A DNA stretch of 64,000 nt from Ustulina deusta (Eukaryota; Ascomycota; Sordariomycetes; Xylariales; Xylariaceae): contig JAJNNX010000053.1 of the NCBI GenBank assembly GCA_023159155.1, forward strand, positions 186,001-250,000, written 5' to 3'. The translations under genes and the position numbers were made by a program. Of the stretch, positions 36,032-48,703 are shown in pieces; the stretch's first letter is position 1, and each line of letters begins with the position of its first letter. The notes below the pieces were generated by a model. That model had not been told where the DNA came from and ran no database searches. It worked only from the letters and a program-made list of their open reading frames with translations.

Positions 36032-36831
36032 CAAACTAGTAATACTAATCCTATAAATAATATACTACTAATCCATTATGCTTTTTAAACATACTAATAG
36101 CAGGCTTAATATTGTAATATAGCCTTTGTTTTAAAAATATTTAAAAAAAATACCAGGTTATTTGCTATCCCTAAGCAGTAGGCTATATTAAATAGCTTTA
36201 TAATCTCGGGTCCTCTAAACCTTTAAACATAAATATTAACGTTACTAAACGTTTAAATAGCTACTAGTTTATCTTTAATATATACCGCGTTTTTATTTAT
36301 TACTGCTTATAAATTATTAAACCTGCTAATCTTATTAAATATATAAAAAGTAATTTTTAAGTCTAAAATCGCTAAGTTTTTTAATAAGTATATAAAAGTT
36401 TTCTTAGATTAAGTACTTATATTAAAAAAAAACTACGTTAATATTCGTTCTAGTTATTTACACTACTTCGGTTTAATCCTTAGTTTTTTATTTTTTTTTA
36501 TTTTACAATAATTTTAAAGCTTTTATTAGCTTTTAGCATAGCTTATATTAGTTTAATAATAATTTAACTTAAATAAAAATTCTTTAGTATAGTTTTAATA
36601 AATAAATAATAGTATTTAAAGGGAGTATAAAAGCTAAAGCAGTTTTTATAAACCTAAGCCCTTAATTTATAAACGTTTAAATTGTTTTAAAGGCGTTTTT
36701 TTATTACTACTTTTATAACCCTAATTACCTTTATTTTTATAATATTTACGTTTTCTGCTACGTTTTTGTTTTGCTTTATAAAACAGTTAATTTTCTACTA
36801 AAATTAAATTTGCTTTTAAAAGCTCGCCTTT
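36032..36831 (-). pseudogene. Ty1/copia gag-protease relic, copy 1
   Basis: This 800-base stretch lies between two LTRs of the other family and keeps more G and C. The minus strand from about 36440 to 36032 has a long frame broken only by TAA/TAG at positions where Gln would fit. It contains the mutated equivalent of the copia aspartic-protease motif D-S-G-A-T-x-H-[IV]-x-N, read as LDLKITFYIFN (about 36367-36335). Then comes the downstream pattern ending NIAYCLGIANNLVFF, matching the usual N-V-x-x-V-P-x-x-x-x-N-L-V-S in copia polyproteins. The changes at the motif are all C-to-T or G-to-A transitions. Toward 36831 a basic region (KRSRKRKYYKNKGN) would be the gag end. It is non-functional. Confidence 0.6.
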
Positions 36832-37061
36832 TATAACGGTTAGTATAGTCTAAGCAAGACCCATAAGGACTCCAGACCCACATAGCAATAAAATAGGAAG
36901 TCTACGCCCGGACTAACCTATAACTTTGCAGCTATATATATAAAGTCTATATCTATCTACCCTATAAACTCTGATTTTTTTTTTTTTTTTTTTTAGTTTA
37001 AAATTTTTGTTTATAGTATTAATAAACTAGCTATAAAAACTTTACTTAACTAATTATAATA
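36832..37061 (+). repeat. 5' LTR of a plus-strand element, copy 1
   Basis: It starts TATAACGGTTAGTATAGTC and ends TAATTATAATA. The left half keeps much G and C (CCATAAGGACTCCAGACCC, GTCTACGCCCGGAC) while the right half is strongly mutated. It is followed by the gag-side internal sequence, which identifies it as a 5' LTR. Confidence 0.75.
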
Positions 37062-39292
37062 CTATTTTAAGCTTATTTATTATTTATTAATAAATATTTA
37101 ATAAATATATTTTTTTTTTGCTATAGTTAATAAAATATAAATAAACTTTTTTTTTTAATTATATATTTAATATAAAAAATTATATATTTTATAATATAAA
37201 CTTAATTTTAATATAATTTTAATAAAACTTTTAATTTTTATATTATTTAAAAATTAATAATTTATAAAAAACTTAACTTTAAATATTTTTATTTTATTTT
37301 TAGTTTTTAAATAATTAAAATAATTTTAGCTCTTAAGTATAGCGAGTTTTTTATTATTAAATAATTTAAAAAAAAAAATTGTATTGAACTTTTTTATAAA
37401 CGTTTTAAACAAACTAATATTTAAAAAAAAATTTAAAAAAATTTAAAAACTAAAACTTAAAAAAATAAAATCTAAACTAGAGCTAAAATAACTTAAAATA
37501 AATAATATATTTAAAAATATTTTAAAAAATATTAAAACTATATAAATTTATAATTTTATATTAATTCTAATAAAACTTTTTTAATAAATAAAAAAAATAA
37601 AGCACTAATTTTTTATTATATTTATTTTAGTACTTTTAAAAAATAATTATAATTTAATAATAAAAAATATATTTAAAAATACTAATTTTAAACTTTTTAG
37701 TTTTATTGTTTTATTTATTTTTTGTTTTATTAGCTTATTTTTTAATGCTTTAAACTTTATTTATATTAAAAAAACTAAAATATAAAAAATTAATTCTAAT
37801 AAGTTTATAAAAAATAAAGTTTTATTTAATAACTAGGTTTATAAACTAGCAAAAAAGCTAAATAAAAATATTACTATGTTTTAAATTAAAAATAGCTAAC
37901 TTTAGTATATTATAAGCTAATTAAAAAACTATTTAGTAATATTACTAAAATAATCTAAGTTTTATTAATAATTTATTATAATTTTACCTAAATAGCTATT
38001 ATTTATAAAATATTTTAAGCTTATATATATAAAGCTAATAAAAATATTAATTTGCTAAATTATAATAAAAATGTAAATTATAGAACTATTTTTATATAAA
38101 GCTTTTATAAATCTAAATATTTTTTATAAATTATTTACTAATAAAATTATTAATAAACTAAACCTATAAGCTTAACTAAATAAAAATCTAATTTAAATAA
38201 TTAAATTTTTAGTAAACTTACTTATTAATTTTTAGCAAATTTTAAAAGTTTTAAAATATTTATTTTAAAATAATTAAAATAAACAATAACTATAAAAAAA
38301 AAACTTATTAAAATAATAAAACTTATTTTATTTATAAAAAAAAAACATATATTAATTAATTATTTTAATTAAAAGCTTAAAGTTTTAAATATTTAACTAA
38401 TAAAAGAAATTTATAATAAAAATAGCTCTAGTAGTTTATTTAATTTAAAATATAATTAAAACTAATAAAAATCTTTTTATTAGTTTTTTTATTTATTTTA
38501 GCTAAAATATACAACTAAAACAAATTAATTATTTTTAAAATATTTACTTAATTATAAATTAATAATATTAAAATAAAAACTTTAGCTTTATATAATATTA
38601 GAACTTATACTTTTTTAATAATTAGTTATAAGTTTATATAATAAGTTAAATAATAATTAAAAATAAAAATAGTTTGTTTAACTAAACTTTAAAAATTTTA
38701 TAACTATTAAAATAAAATAATTAGTAAAATCTATACATATTTAATATATATAATAAAAATTAATAATTAATAATTTAAAAACTAAATATTTTAAATTATT
38801 AATTTTAGTTATAATATTATTATTAATATTAAATAGTTAATAAAACAAAATATTCTAATAAAAACTTAAAAATAATAGTTAATCTAACTAAATAATTTAT
38901 TTTTATTAGTTTAATTTTTGCTAATAATTATAATTAAACTTTTTAGTTATAAATAATAAAATATAAACCTAAAAATATAAAAAAATACTAATTAATATAA
39001 TTAAATATTAAAACAATTATTTTAAAAATAACTAAAACTAAAAAAATATAAAAAAAACTTAGAACTTCTAAACCTAAAATAAAAAAAGTTTATATAATAA
39101 TTTCTAAAAAAAAAAAAACTTTAAATATATAAAATTAATATAAAACTTTTTGCTTTGTTAATTATTATACCTAAAAAAGTTCTTTTTAAAAAAAAATTCT
39201 AAAACTTTACTACTATTATAACTAAAATTTAATATAATACTAAAACTTAATAATAAAAAATATACATTTAAACTTTATTAATATTAAATCTT
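37062..39292 (+). mobile_element. Internal part of an LTR element, truncated, copy 1
   Basis: This matches the reverse complement of about 34225-31620. Near 37790-37990 the plus strand shows the same gag-like quasi-frame with TAA/TAG for Gln. A deletion of roughly 250 bases, bounded by poly(A) runs, is visible near 39110 when compared with 41750-42010. It ends where the LTR at 39293 begins. Confidence 0.65.
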
Positions 39293-39521
39293 TATAATAG
39301 TTAGTATAGTTTTAGCAAGACTTGCAAGCACTCTAGACCTATATAGCAATAAAATAAGAAATCTATATATGGACCAACCTATAACTTTGCAGCTATATAT
39401 ACAAAGTCTATATTTATTTATTCTATAAACTCTAATTTTTTTTTTTTTTTTTTTAGTTTAAAATCTTTATTTATAGTATTAATAAACTAACTAGAAAAGC
39501 TTTATTTAACTAATTGTAATA
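39293..39521 (+). repeat. 5' LTR (plus strand), copy 1
   Basis: It runs TATAATAGTTAGTATAG to CTAATTGTAATA and is followed by the gag-side internal sequence CTACTTTAAGTTTACTAATT. It interrupts the preceding element without an obvious target duplication. Confidence 0.7.
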
Positions 39522-42500
39522 CTACTTTAAGTTTACTAATTATTTATTAATAAATATTTAATAAATATAAATTTTTTATTTTGTTATAATTAGCAAAATA
39601 TAAATAAAATTTTTTTTTAATTATATATTTAATATAAAAAATTATATATTTTATAATATAAACCTAACTTTAATATAATTTTAATAAATTTTTTAATTTT
39701 TATATTATTTAAAAGCTAATAAGTTATAAAAAACTTAACTTTAAATATTTTTATTTTATTTTTAGTTTTTAATAATTAAAACAATTTTAGTTTTTAAATA
39801 AAGCTAATTTTTTATTATTAAATGATTTTAAAAAAAACTTTTCTATAAAAAAAAAAGTTTTTTTTATACTAAACTTTTTTATAAACGTTTTAAGCAAACT
39901 AATATTTAAAATAAAATTTAAACTAAAACTAGAACTATTTAAAATAAATAATATATTTAAAAATATATTAAAAAATATTATAATAATATAAGTTTATAAT
40001 TTTATATTAATTTTAATAAAACTTTTTTAATAAACAAAAAAAATAAAATATTAATTTTTTATTATATTTATTTTAATATTTTTAAAAAATAATTATAACT
40101 TCATAATAAAAAATATATTTAAAAGTATTAATTTTAAACTTTTTAGTTTTATTACTTTATTTATTTTTTGTTTTATTAGTTTATTTTTGAATATTTTAAA
40201 CCTTATTTATATTAAAAAAGCTAAAATATAAAAAATTAATTTTAGTAAGTTTATAAAAAATAAAACTTTATTTAATAACTAAATTTATAAACTAATAAAA
40301 AAGCTAAATAAAAATATTATTATATTTTAAACTAAAAGTAGTTAATTTTAATATATTATAAATTAATTAAAAAAATATATAAAAAAATTAATAAAAAAAT
40401 ATTTTTTTTAACTAAAAAACTATTTAATAGTATTATTAAAATAATCTACGCTTTATTAATAGTTTATTATAATTTTAATTAAATAATTATTATTTATAAA
40501 ATATTTTAAGCTTATATATATAAAACTAATCAAAATATTAATAAGTTTATTTTTATATTTAATAGTTTAGCTTAAAAATATTAATTTATTAAGTTATAAT
40601 AAAAATATAAATTATAAAACTATTTTTATATAAACTTAAAAAAAATTTATATAAAGTTTTTATAAATTTAAATATTTTTTATAAATTATTTATTAATAAA
40701 ATTATTAAATTAATATATAATATTAAATAAGTTTATGAAAATTATTAATAAATTAAACTTATAAGTTTAACTAAACAAAAATTTAATTTAAATAACTAAG
40801 TTTTTAGTAAACTTATTTGCTAATTTTTAATAAATTTAAAAAATTTTAAAATATTTATTTTAAAATAATTAAAATAAGCGCTAATTAAAAAAAAAAAAAG
40901 CTTATTAAAATAATAAAACTTGCTTTATTTAAAAAAAAAATATATATATATATATTAGTTAATTATTTTAATTAAAAGCTTAAAGTTTTAAATATTTAAC
41001 TAATAAAAAAAGTCTATAATAAAAATAGCTTTAATAGTTTGTTTGATTTAAAAAAATAAATAGAACCAATAAAATATTTTTTATTAGTTTTTTATTTATT
41101 TTAACTAAAATATATAATTAAAACAAATTAATTATTTTTAAAATATTTATTTAATTATAAATTAATAGTATTAAAATAAAAACTTTAGTTTTATATAATA
41201 TTAAAACTTATATTTTTTTAATAATTAGTTATAAGTTTATATAATAAATTAAACAATAATTAAAAATAAAAATAGTTTGTTTAGCTAAACTTTAAAGATT
41301 TTATAATTATTAAAGCAAAATAGTTAGCAAAATTTATAAATATTTAATATATATAATAAAAATTAATAATTAAGAATTTAAAAACTAAATATTTTAAATT
41401 ATTAATTTTAGTTATAATATTATTATTAGTATTAAATAATTAATAAAACAAAATATTATAATAAAAACTTAAAAATAATAATTAATTTAACTAAATAATT
41501 TATTTTTATTAGATTAATTTTTACTAATAATTATAATTAAACTTTTTAACTATAAATAATAAAATATAAACCTAAAAATATAAAAAAATATTAATTAATA
41601 TAATTAAATATTAAAAAAATACTATTAAATATTAAATTAATTTTTTAAAAACAAAATAATTATTTTAAAAATAACCAAAACTAAAAAAACTTAAAAAAAA
41701 CTTAAAACCTCTAAACCTAAAACAAAAAAAATCTATATAATAATTTCTAAAAAAAAAAAAACTAAGCTATTATTAAAAAAATTATATAAAATTTTTAAAA
41801 TTATTTTTATTAAAATAAATACAAATAACTAGCTAAAAAAACTTTAAAAAAGCTTATTATAATTAAGTTTATAATAACTAAAAATAATTATACTAAACTA
41901 TTTAAAAAAAACTTAAAAATAATTAATATTTTATACAAAAAATAGATTTAGATTAATTAAGTAGTATTATAAAAAGATTTTAATAATAAACTAATTTTAT
42001 TTTTTTAAAAAAAACCCCTAAATATATAAAATTAATATAAAGCTTTTTATTTTTTTAATTATTATACCTAAAAAAGTTCTTTTTAAAAAAAAATTTAAAA
42101 CTTTATTACTATTATAACTAAAATTTAATATAGTATTAAAACCTAATAATAAAAAATATATTTTAAAACTTTATTAATATTAAATATTTATATAATTTAT
42201 TTTATTTAAAAAAAAATTTATAAATAAGCTACTAGTTATAAACTTTATTAAATAAAATATAAACTTAAATATTATTTTTGTTTTATTTATATTTAAACTT
42301 AAATTAATTAAATATAAGTTTATAATTAATTATTATAATATTATTTATTTTATAAAACTAAATATTATTAAAGCTTTTTATTAATTATTATTAATTATAA
42401 AATTTCTTTTTTTTTTAAACTTATAAAAAAATATTTTAATAAAATATTTTACTATTTAGTCTAAAAATAAAACCTATTTAATAGTAAGCTTTTATTAATA

Positions 42501-44605
42501 TATAAATTTAAAAATTTTTAAACAAATTTATAAATATTTATATAAATAATATTTTAATTTATTTTAAAACTAAAAAATAGTACTAAACTTATTATAAAAA
42601 ATAATTTATTATTTATATTAAGCTAAATATTAAAAAAATATTAAAAAGTTTTGTTTTAATATATTTATTATTAATTATTTAAAATAGTTATAAAACTTAA
42701 ATGAAAATTAGAATTAACCCTACTAAAATTTAAATAATTTTAAATTAAAATTTTAATAATTTTAAAAATATTAAATTAATTTAGTTGTTTTTTAAACTTT
42801 ATAATTATATTTATATATTTATTTATTATACTAATAAAATTACTACTTTTTTAAACTAACTACTAAAAAAAATAAGCTATTTATAATAAGACTAAAACAA
42901 AAATAAACTTTTAAATATATAAAACTACTAATATATAAAATGTTTATTGTAGTTTTTTTTAGGCCTAGCTAATTAATATAAATAAAAATAAATATTTTAT
43001 ATAATATAAAAAAAAAAATTATTTAATAATAATAAAAAATCTATCCTAAAAACTTATAAAATATTTTTTTAAAACAATAATACTAATAAAGCAAGCTTAC
43101 TTAATTTAAAACTATAAACTTTTAGTAATAGTATGAACTTTTAAATATTACTGTTTAAAGTTCTTTAAAACTAAGTTTTTTATAATAACTAATTATTAAG
43201 TTTATTATATTTTTTAAATAAATAGATTTTATTAATATAATAAATATATTAGGCTAATTTTTTATTAAACTTTAACATTAATTTTTAGTACTAACTAAAA
43301 TAAAAAGATATAATAGCTAATATTTTTGTAAAATAATAATAAATCTTTTTATAGTTAATGCTAGAAAAACCAAAAAAAAAAAATAATATTAGTTCTTTTT
43401 AATAAAATATTAGGTTTTATATTAATTATAAACTTTTTATTTAATATTTTTTAAAAAACTAACCTAATAATTTAATTAAACAAAAAACTAGTTATAAAAA
43501 TTTAGAAAATAAAAATAAAAAGCTATATATATCTAAATTATTTTAAATAGAACTATTTTTTTTTATAAGCTTTAATTAAAAAGCTTATATATTTTTAATT
43601 ACTGATATATTAAAGTTAATATAAAACAATTACATATTAAAACAAAAATATTACTAGTTTTGTTTAAAATATAATTATAAATAATATATATATAATTATT
43701 ATAACTATAAAAAAAACAAAATACTACAAAACAAAACCTTTAGCCTTTTTTACTTATTATTTATATTAGCTATAATATAGTAATATATATAATAAATAGT
43801 AAAAATATATAATTTAACTAATAGGGTTATAACTATATATAAATATTTATAAATAAATTTAGTTATTTAATTATAATTTTATTTAGCAAAAGAATAAATA
43901 TTATAAAGTTACTAGCTATATAATCTATAAAAATTTATAAAATTTTTTAATATATTAAAATATATAAATATTAAATAATATAGGACTATTTATTTTAAGT
44001 CATAGTAATAATTAATAGTTTTATAAGCACTAAGTACTACTTTAGTAATATTTACTACTTTTAGACCTAAAAAGCAATAGAATTAACTAATTAAAAACTA
44101 GATTAATAACTTTATTTTTTATTAATAACTATTAAAACAATTAAAATATTTATTTTTATTTTAAACTTTATATATAATACCTTTATAGCTAATTATTAAT
44201 TATATATTACTACTAAAAGTAATAATAAAAAATTAAAACATCAAACCTTTTAATAATAAATATTAGTAAAATAATTATAAATTTTAACACTAAGCAACAA
44301 ACATTTAAATTAGTTTATTAACCTAAAATATTTAAAAAAATAATATATAATATAGCAACCTTTATATTGCAAACTAACAAAAAAAAACACTTAGTAAACT
44401 TTAAAAAAAAAAAAAAAAAAAAAAAAGTTTTGTAATATAAGTACTAACTATCAAATTAAACTTTTAATTAGTCAGACTTTTTAAATTTTTAAAAAAACAA
44501 AAATTTAGCTATATTTTTGATTTGTTTAATTTTTATAAAATAAAAAACCTATTTTATACTAACTAATTATAAAAAATAAATAATAATTTTTTATTTTAAT
44601 AAATC

Positions 44606-44830
44606 TGTCACAGCAGATGTCTTTTTAAGAGGCAAGGCTCCTAATTGGGGTTCTAAATATATATTAATCGTAAGATAAAGAAAAGAAAAGGAAACTAAGT
44701 ACAAATAATATGTGGAGAGATTTATATATGTACGGTCGGATGGTTGTGTGCGCAATGGGTGGCCCGTGCCACCCATGGGTTCCCTTATCGATAAGGGGTC
44801 AGTGGGCCAGCTAGCCAGCCAGCCGTAACT
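44606..44830. mobile_element. Unmutated solo-LTR-like insertion, copy 2
   Basis: By eye it is identical to 35184-35408 over all 225 bases, with the same AAATC flanks (44601-44605 and 44831-44835). It is a product of the 9.4-kb duplication, not a second insertion. Confidence 0.65.
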
Positions 44831-45218
44831 AAATCTCGTTATTATTTTTAGCTAAAATATTAATAATAAAACAAAATTTAAAATTAAATAAATTAAACAA
44901 TTAAAAATATATAAAAAAAATAAAAAAGTATAATACTAAGTTATTTAAAAAAGTTATAATTTTAATAATACTTAGTATATAGCTTAAAACTTTTAAAATA
45001 TGCTAATTAAGCTTAACTAATTTTATAAAACTTATAAAAAGATTTCTAGACTTTTATAAAACTATAAAATAAATATATATAATAATAGCTAATAAATTTG
45101 CAAGCAATTATAAAAATAATAATAAAATAATATATTATAAAAAGCTATATAAACTTAATATTATTAATAACTTTAAATTAAAACTATATTTAAACTTTTA
45201 CTTTTAAAAAAAAAGTAG

Positions 45219-45450
45219 TATAATAGTTAATATAGTTTTTAGCAAGACTTATAAAAACTTTAAACCTATATAGTAATAAAATAGGAAATCTATATATAAA
45301 CCAACCTATAACTCTATAGCTATATATATAAAGTTTATATTTATTTATTTTATAAACTCTGACTTTTTTTTTTCTTTTTTTTTAGCTTAGAGTTTTTGTC
45401 TATAGTATTAATAAACTAGCTATAGAAGCTTTACTTAACTAATCGTAACA
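45219..45450 (+). repeat. 3' LTR (plus strand), duplicate of 35801-36031
   Basis: It has the same sequence with one extra T near 45238, and ends CGTAACA at 45450. Confidence 0.75.
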
Positions 45451-46252
45451 CAAACTAGTAATACTAATCCTATAAATAATATACTACTAATCCATTATGC
45501 TTTTTAAACATACTAATAGCAGGCTTAATATTGTAATATAGCCTTTGTTTTAAAAATATTTAAAAAAATACCAGGTTATTTGCTATCCCTAAGCAGTAGG
45601 CTATATTAAATAGCTTTATAATCTCGGGTCCTCTAAACCTTTAAACATAAATATTAACGTTACTAAACGTTTAAATAGCTACTAGTTTATCTTTAATATA
45701 TACCGCGTTTTTATTTATTACTGCTTATAAATTATTAAACCTGCTAATCTTATTAAATATATAAAAAGTAATTTTTAAGTCTAAAATCGCTAAGTTTTTT
45801 AATAAGTATATAAAAGTTTTCTTAGATTAAGTACTTATATTAAAAAAAAACTACGTTAATATTCGTTCTAGTTATTTACACTACTTCGGTTTAATCCTTA
45901 GTTTTTTATTTTTTTTTTATTTTACAATAATTTTAAAGCTTTTATTAGCTTTTAGCATAGCTTATATTAGTTTAATAATAATTTAACTTAAATAAAAATT
46001 CTTTAGTATAGTTTTAATAAATAAATAATAGTATTTAAAGGGAGTATAAAAGCTAAAGCAGTTTTTATAAACCTAAGCCCTTAATTTATAAACGTTTAAA
46101 TTGTTTTTAAAGGCGTTTTTTTATTACTACTTTTATAACCCTAATTACCTTTATTTTTATAATATTTACGTTTTCTGCTACGTTTTTGTTTTTGCTTTAT
46201 AAAACAGTTAATTTTCTACTAAAATTAAATTTGCTTTTAAAAGCTCGCCTTT
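45451..46252 (-). pseudogene. Ty1/copia gag-protease relic, copy 2
   Basis: Duplicate of 36032-36831 with homopolymer differences (for example one fewer A near 45565 and extra T near 45918 and 46107). The mutated protease motif lies near 45755-45787 on the minus strand. Confidence 0.6.
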
Positions 46253-48703
46253 TATAACGGTTAGTATAGTCTAAGCAAGACCCATAAGGACTCCAGACCC
46301 ACATAGCAATAAAATAGGAAGTCTACGCCCGGACTAACCTATAACTTTGCAGCTATATATATAAAGTCTATATCTATCTACCCTATAAACTCTGATTTTT
46401 TTTTTTTTTTTTTTAGTTTAAAATTTTTGTTTATAGTATTAATAAACTAGCTATAAAAACTTTACTTAACTAATTATAATACTATTTTAAGCTTATTTAT
46501 TATTTATTAATAAATATTTAATAAATATATTTTTTTTTTTGCTATAGTTAATAAAATATAAATAAACTTTTTTTTTTAATTATATATTTAATATAAAAAA
46601 TTATATATTTTATAATATAAACTTAATTTTAATATAATTTTAATAAAACTTTTAATTTTTATATTATTTAAAAATTAATAATTTATAAAAAACTTAACTT
46701 TAAATATTTTTATTTTATTTTAGTTTTTAAATAATTAAAATAATTTTAGCTCTTAAGTATAGCGAGTTTTTTATTATTAAATAATTTAAAAAAAAAAATT
46801 GTATTGAACTTTTTTATAAACGTTTTAAACAAACTAATATTTAAAAAAAAATTTAAAAAAATTTAAAAACTAAAACTTAAAAAAATAAATCTAAACTAGA
46901 GCTAAAATAACTTAAAATAAATAATATATTTAAAAATATTTTAAAAAATATTAAAACTATATAAATTTATAATTTTATATTAATTCTAATAAAACTTTTT
47001 AATAAATAAAAAAATAAAGCACTAATTTTTTATTATATTTATTTTAGTACTTTTAAAAAATAATTATAATTTAATAATAAAAAATATATTTAAAAATACT
47101 AATTTTAAACTTTTTAGTTTTATTGTTTTATTTATTTTTGTTTTATTAGCTTATTTTTAATGCTTTAAACTTTATTTATATTAAAAAAACTAAAATATAA
47201 AAATTAATTCTAATAAGTTTATAAAAAATAAAGTTTTATTTAATAACTAGGTTTATAAACTAGCAAAAAGCTAAATAAAAATATTACTATGTTTTAAATT
47301 AAAAATAGCTAACTTTAGTATATTATAAGCTAATTAAAAAACTATTTAGTAATATTACTAAAATAATCTAAGTTTTATTAATAATTTATTATAATTTTAC
47401 CTAAATAGCTATTATTTATAAAATATTTTAAGCTTATATATATAAAGCTAATAAAAATATTAATTTGCTAAATTATAATAAAAATGTAAATTATAGAACT
47501 ATTTTTATATAAAGCTTTTATAAATCTAAATATTTTTTATAAATTATTTACTAATAAAATTATTAATAAACTAAACCTATAAGCTTAACTAAATAAAAAT
47601 CTAATTTAAATAATTAAATTTTTAGTAAACTTACTTATTAATTTTTAGCAAATTTTAAAAGTTTTAAAATATTTATTTTAAAATAATTAAAATAAACAAT
47701 AACTATAAAAAAAAAACTTATTAAAATAATAAAACTTATTTTATTTATAAAAAAAAAACATATATTAATTAATTATTTTAATTAAAAGCTTAAAGTTTTA
47801 AATATTTAACTAATAAAAGAAATTTATAATAAAAATAGCTCTAGTAGTTTATTTAATTAAAATATAATTAAAACTAATAAAAATCTTTTTATTAGTTTTT
47901 TTATTTATTTTAGCTAAAATATACAACTAAAACAAATTAATTATTTTTAAAATATTTACTTAATTATAAATTAATAATATTAAAATAAAAACTTTAGCTT
48001 TATATAATATTAGAACTTATACTTTTTTAATAATTAGTTATAAGTTTATATAATAAGTTAAATAATAATTAAAAATAAAAATAGTTTGTTTAACTAAACT
48101 TTAAAAATTTTATAACTATTAAAATAAAATAATTAGTAAAATCTATACATATTTAATATATATAATAAAAATTAATAATTAATAATTTAAAAACTAAATA
48201 TTTTAAATTATTAATTTTAGTTATAATATTATTATTAATATTAAATAGTTAATAAAACAAAATATTCTAATAAAAACTTAAAAATAATAGTTAATCTAAC
48301 TAAATAATTTATTTTTATTAGTTTAATTTTTGCTAATAATTATAATTAAACTTTTTAGTTATAAATAATAAAATATAAACCTAAAAATATAAAAAAATAC
48401 TAATTAATATAATTAAATATTAAAACAATTATTTTAAAAATAACTAAAACTAAAAAAATATAAAAAAAACTTAGAACTTCTAAACCTAAAATAAAAAAAG
48501 TTTATATAATAATTTCTAAAAAAAAAAAACTTTAAATATATAAAATTAATATAAAACTTTTTGCTTTGTTAATTATTATACCTAAAAAAGTTCTTTTTAA
48601 AAAAAAATTCTAAAACTTTACTACTATTATAACTAAAATTTAATATAATACTAAAACTTAATAATAAAAAATATACATTTAAACTTTATTAATATTAAAT
48701 CTT
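46253..48703 (+). mobile_element. 5' LTR plus truncated internal sequence, copy 2
   Basis: The LTR is 46253-46481, including the same half-mutated pattern as 36832-37061. Internal sequence follows to 48703, with the same internal deletion near 48530. It duplicates 36832-39292. Confidence 0.65.

Larger units (their letters stand above)
34944..44366. repeat. 9.42-kb direct duplication, unit 1
   Basis: It begins at TTGCAAACTAAC (34944) and ends at CTTTATAT (44366). Every landmark recurs in unit 2 at an offset of 9417-9423 bases: the 225-bp insertion, three LTRs, the copia relic and the poly(T) tracts. Differences I could find are mostly one-base changes in A/T run length, and they become frequent in the last 1 kb or so (43.3-44.37 kb). 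Confidence 0.9.
39293..45450 (+). mobile_element. Full-length plus-strand LTR element, crossing the duplication junction
   Basis: The 5' LTR is 39293-39521, internal sequence runs to 45218, and the 3' LTR is 45219-45450. Total length is 6158 bases including a 225-bp LTR-like insertion plus 5-bp duplication, close to the 5868 bases of the nested element. Because it spans the junction at 44366/44367, its completeness depends on that junction being real; a short deletion (about 14 bases) marks the junction itself. Confidence 0.55.
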
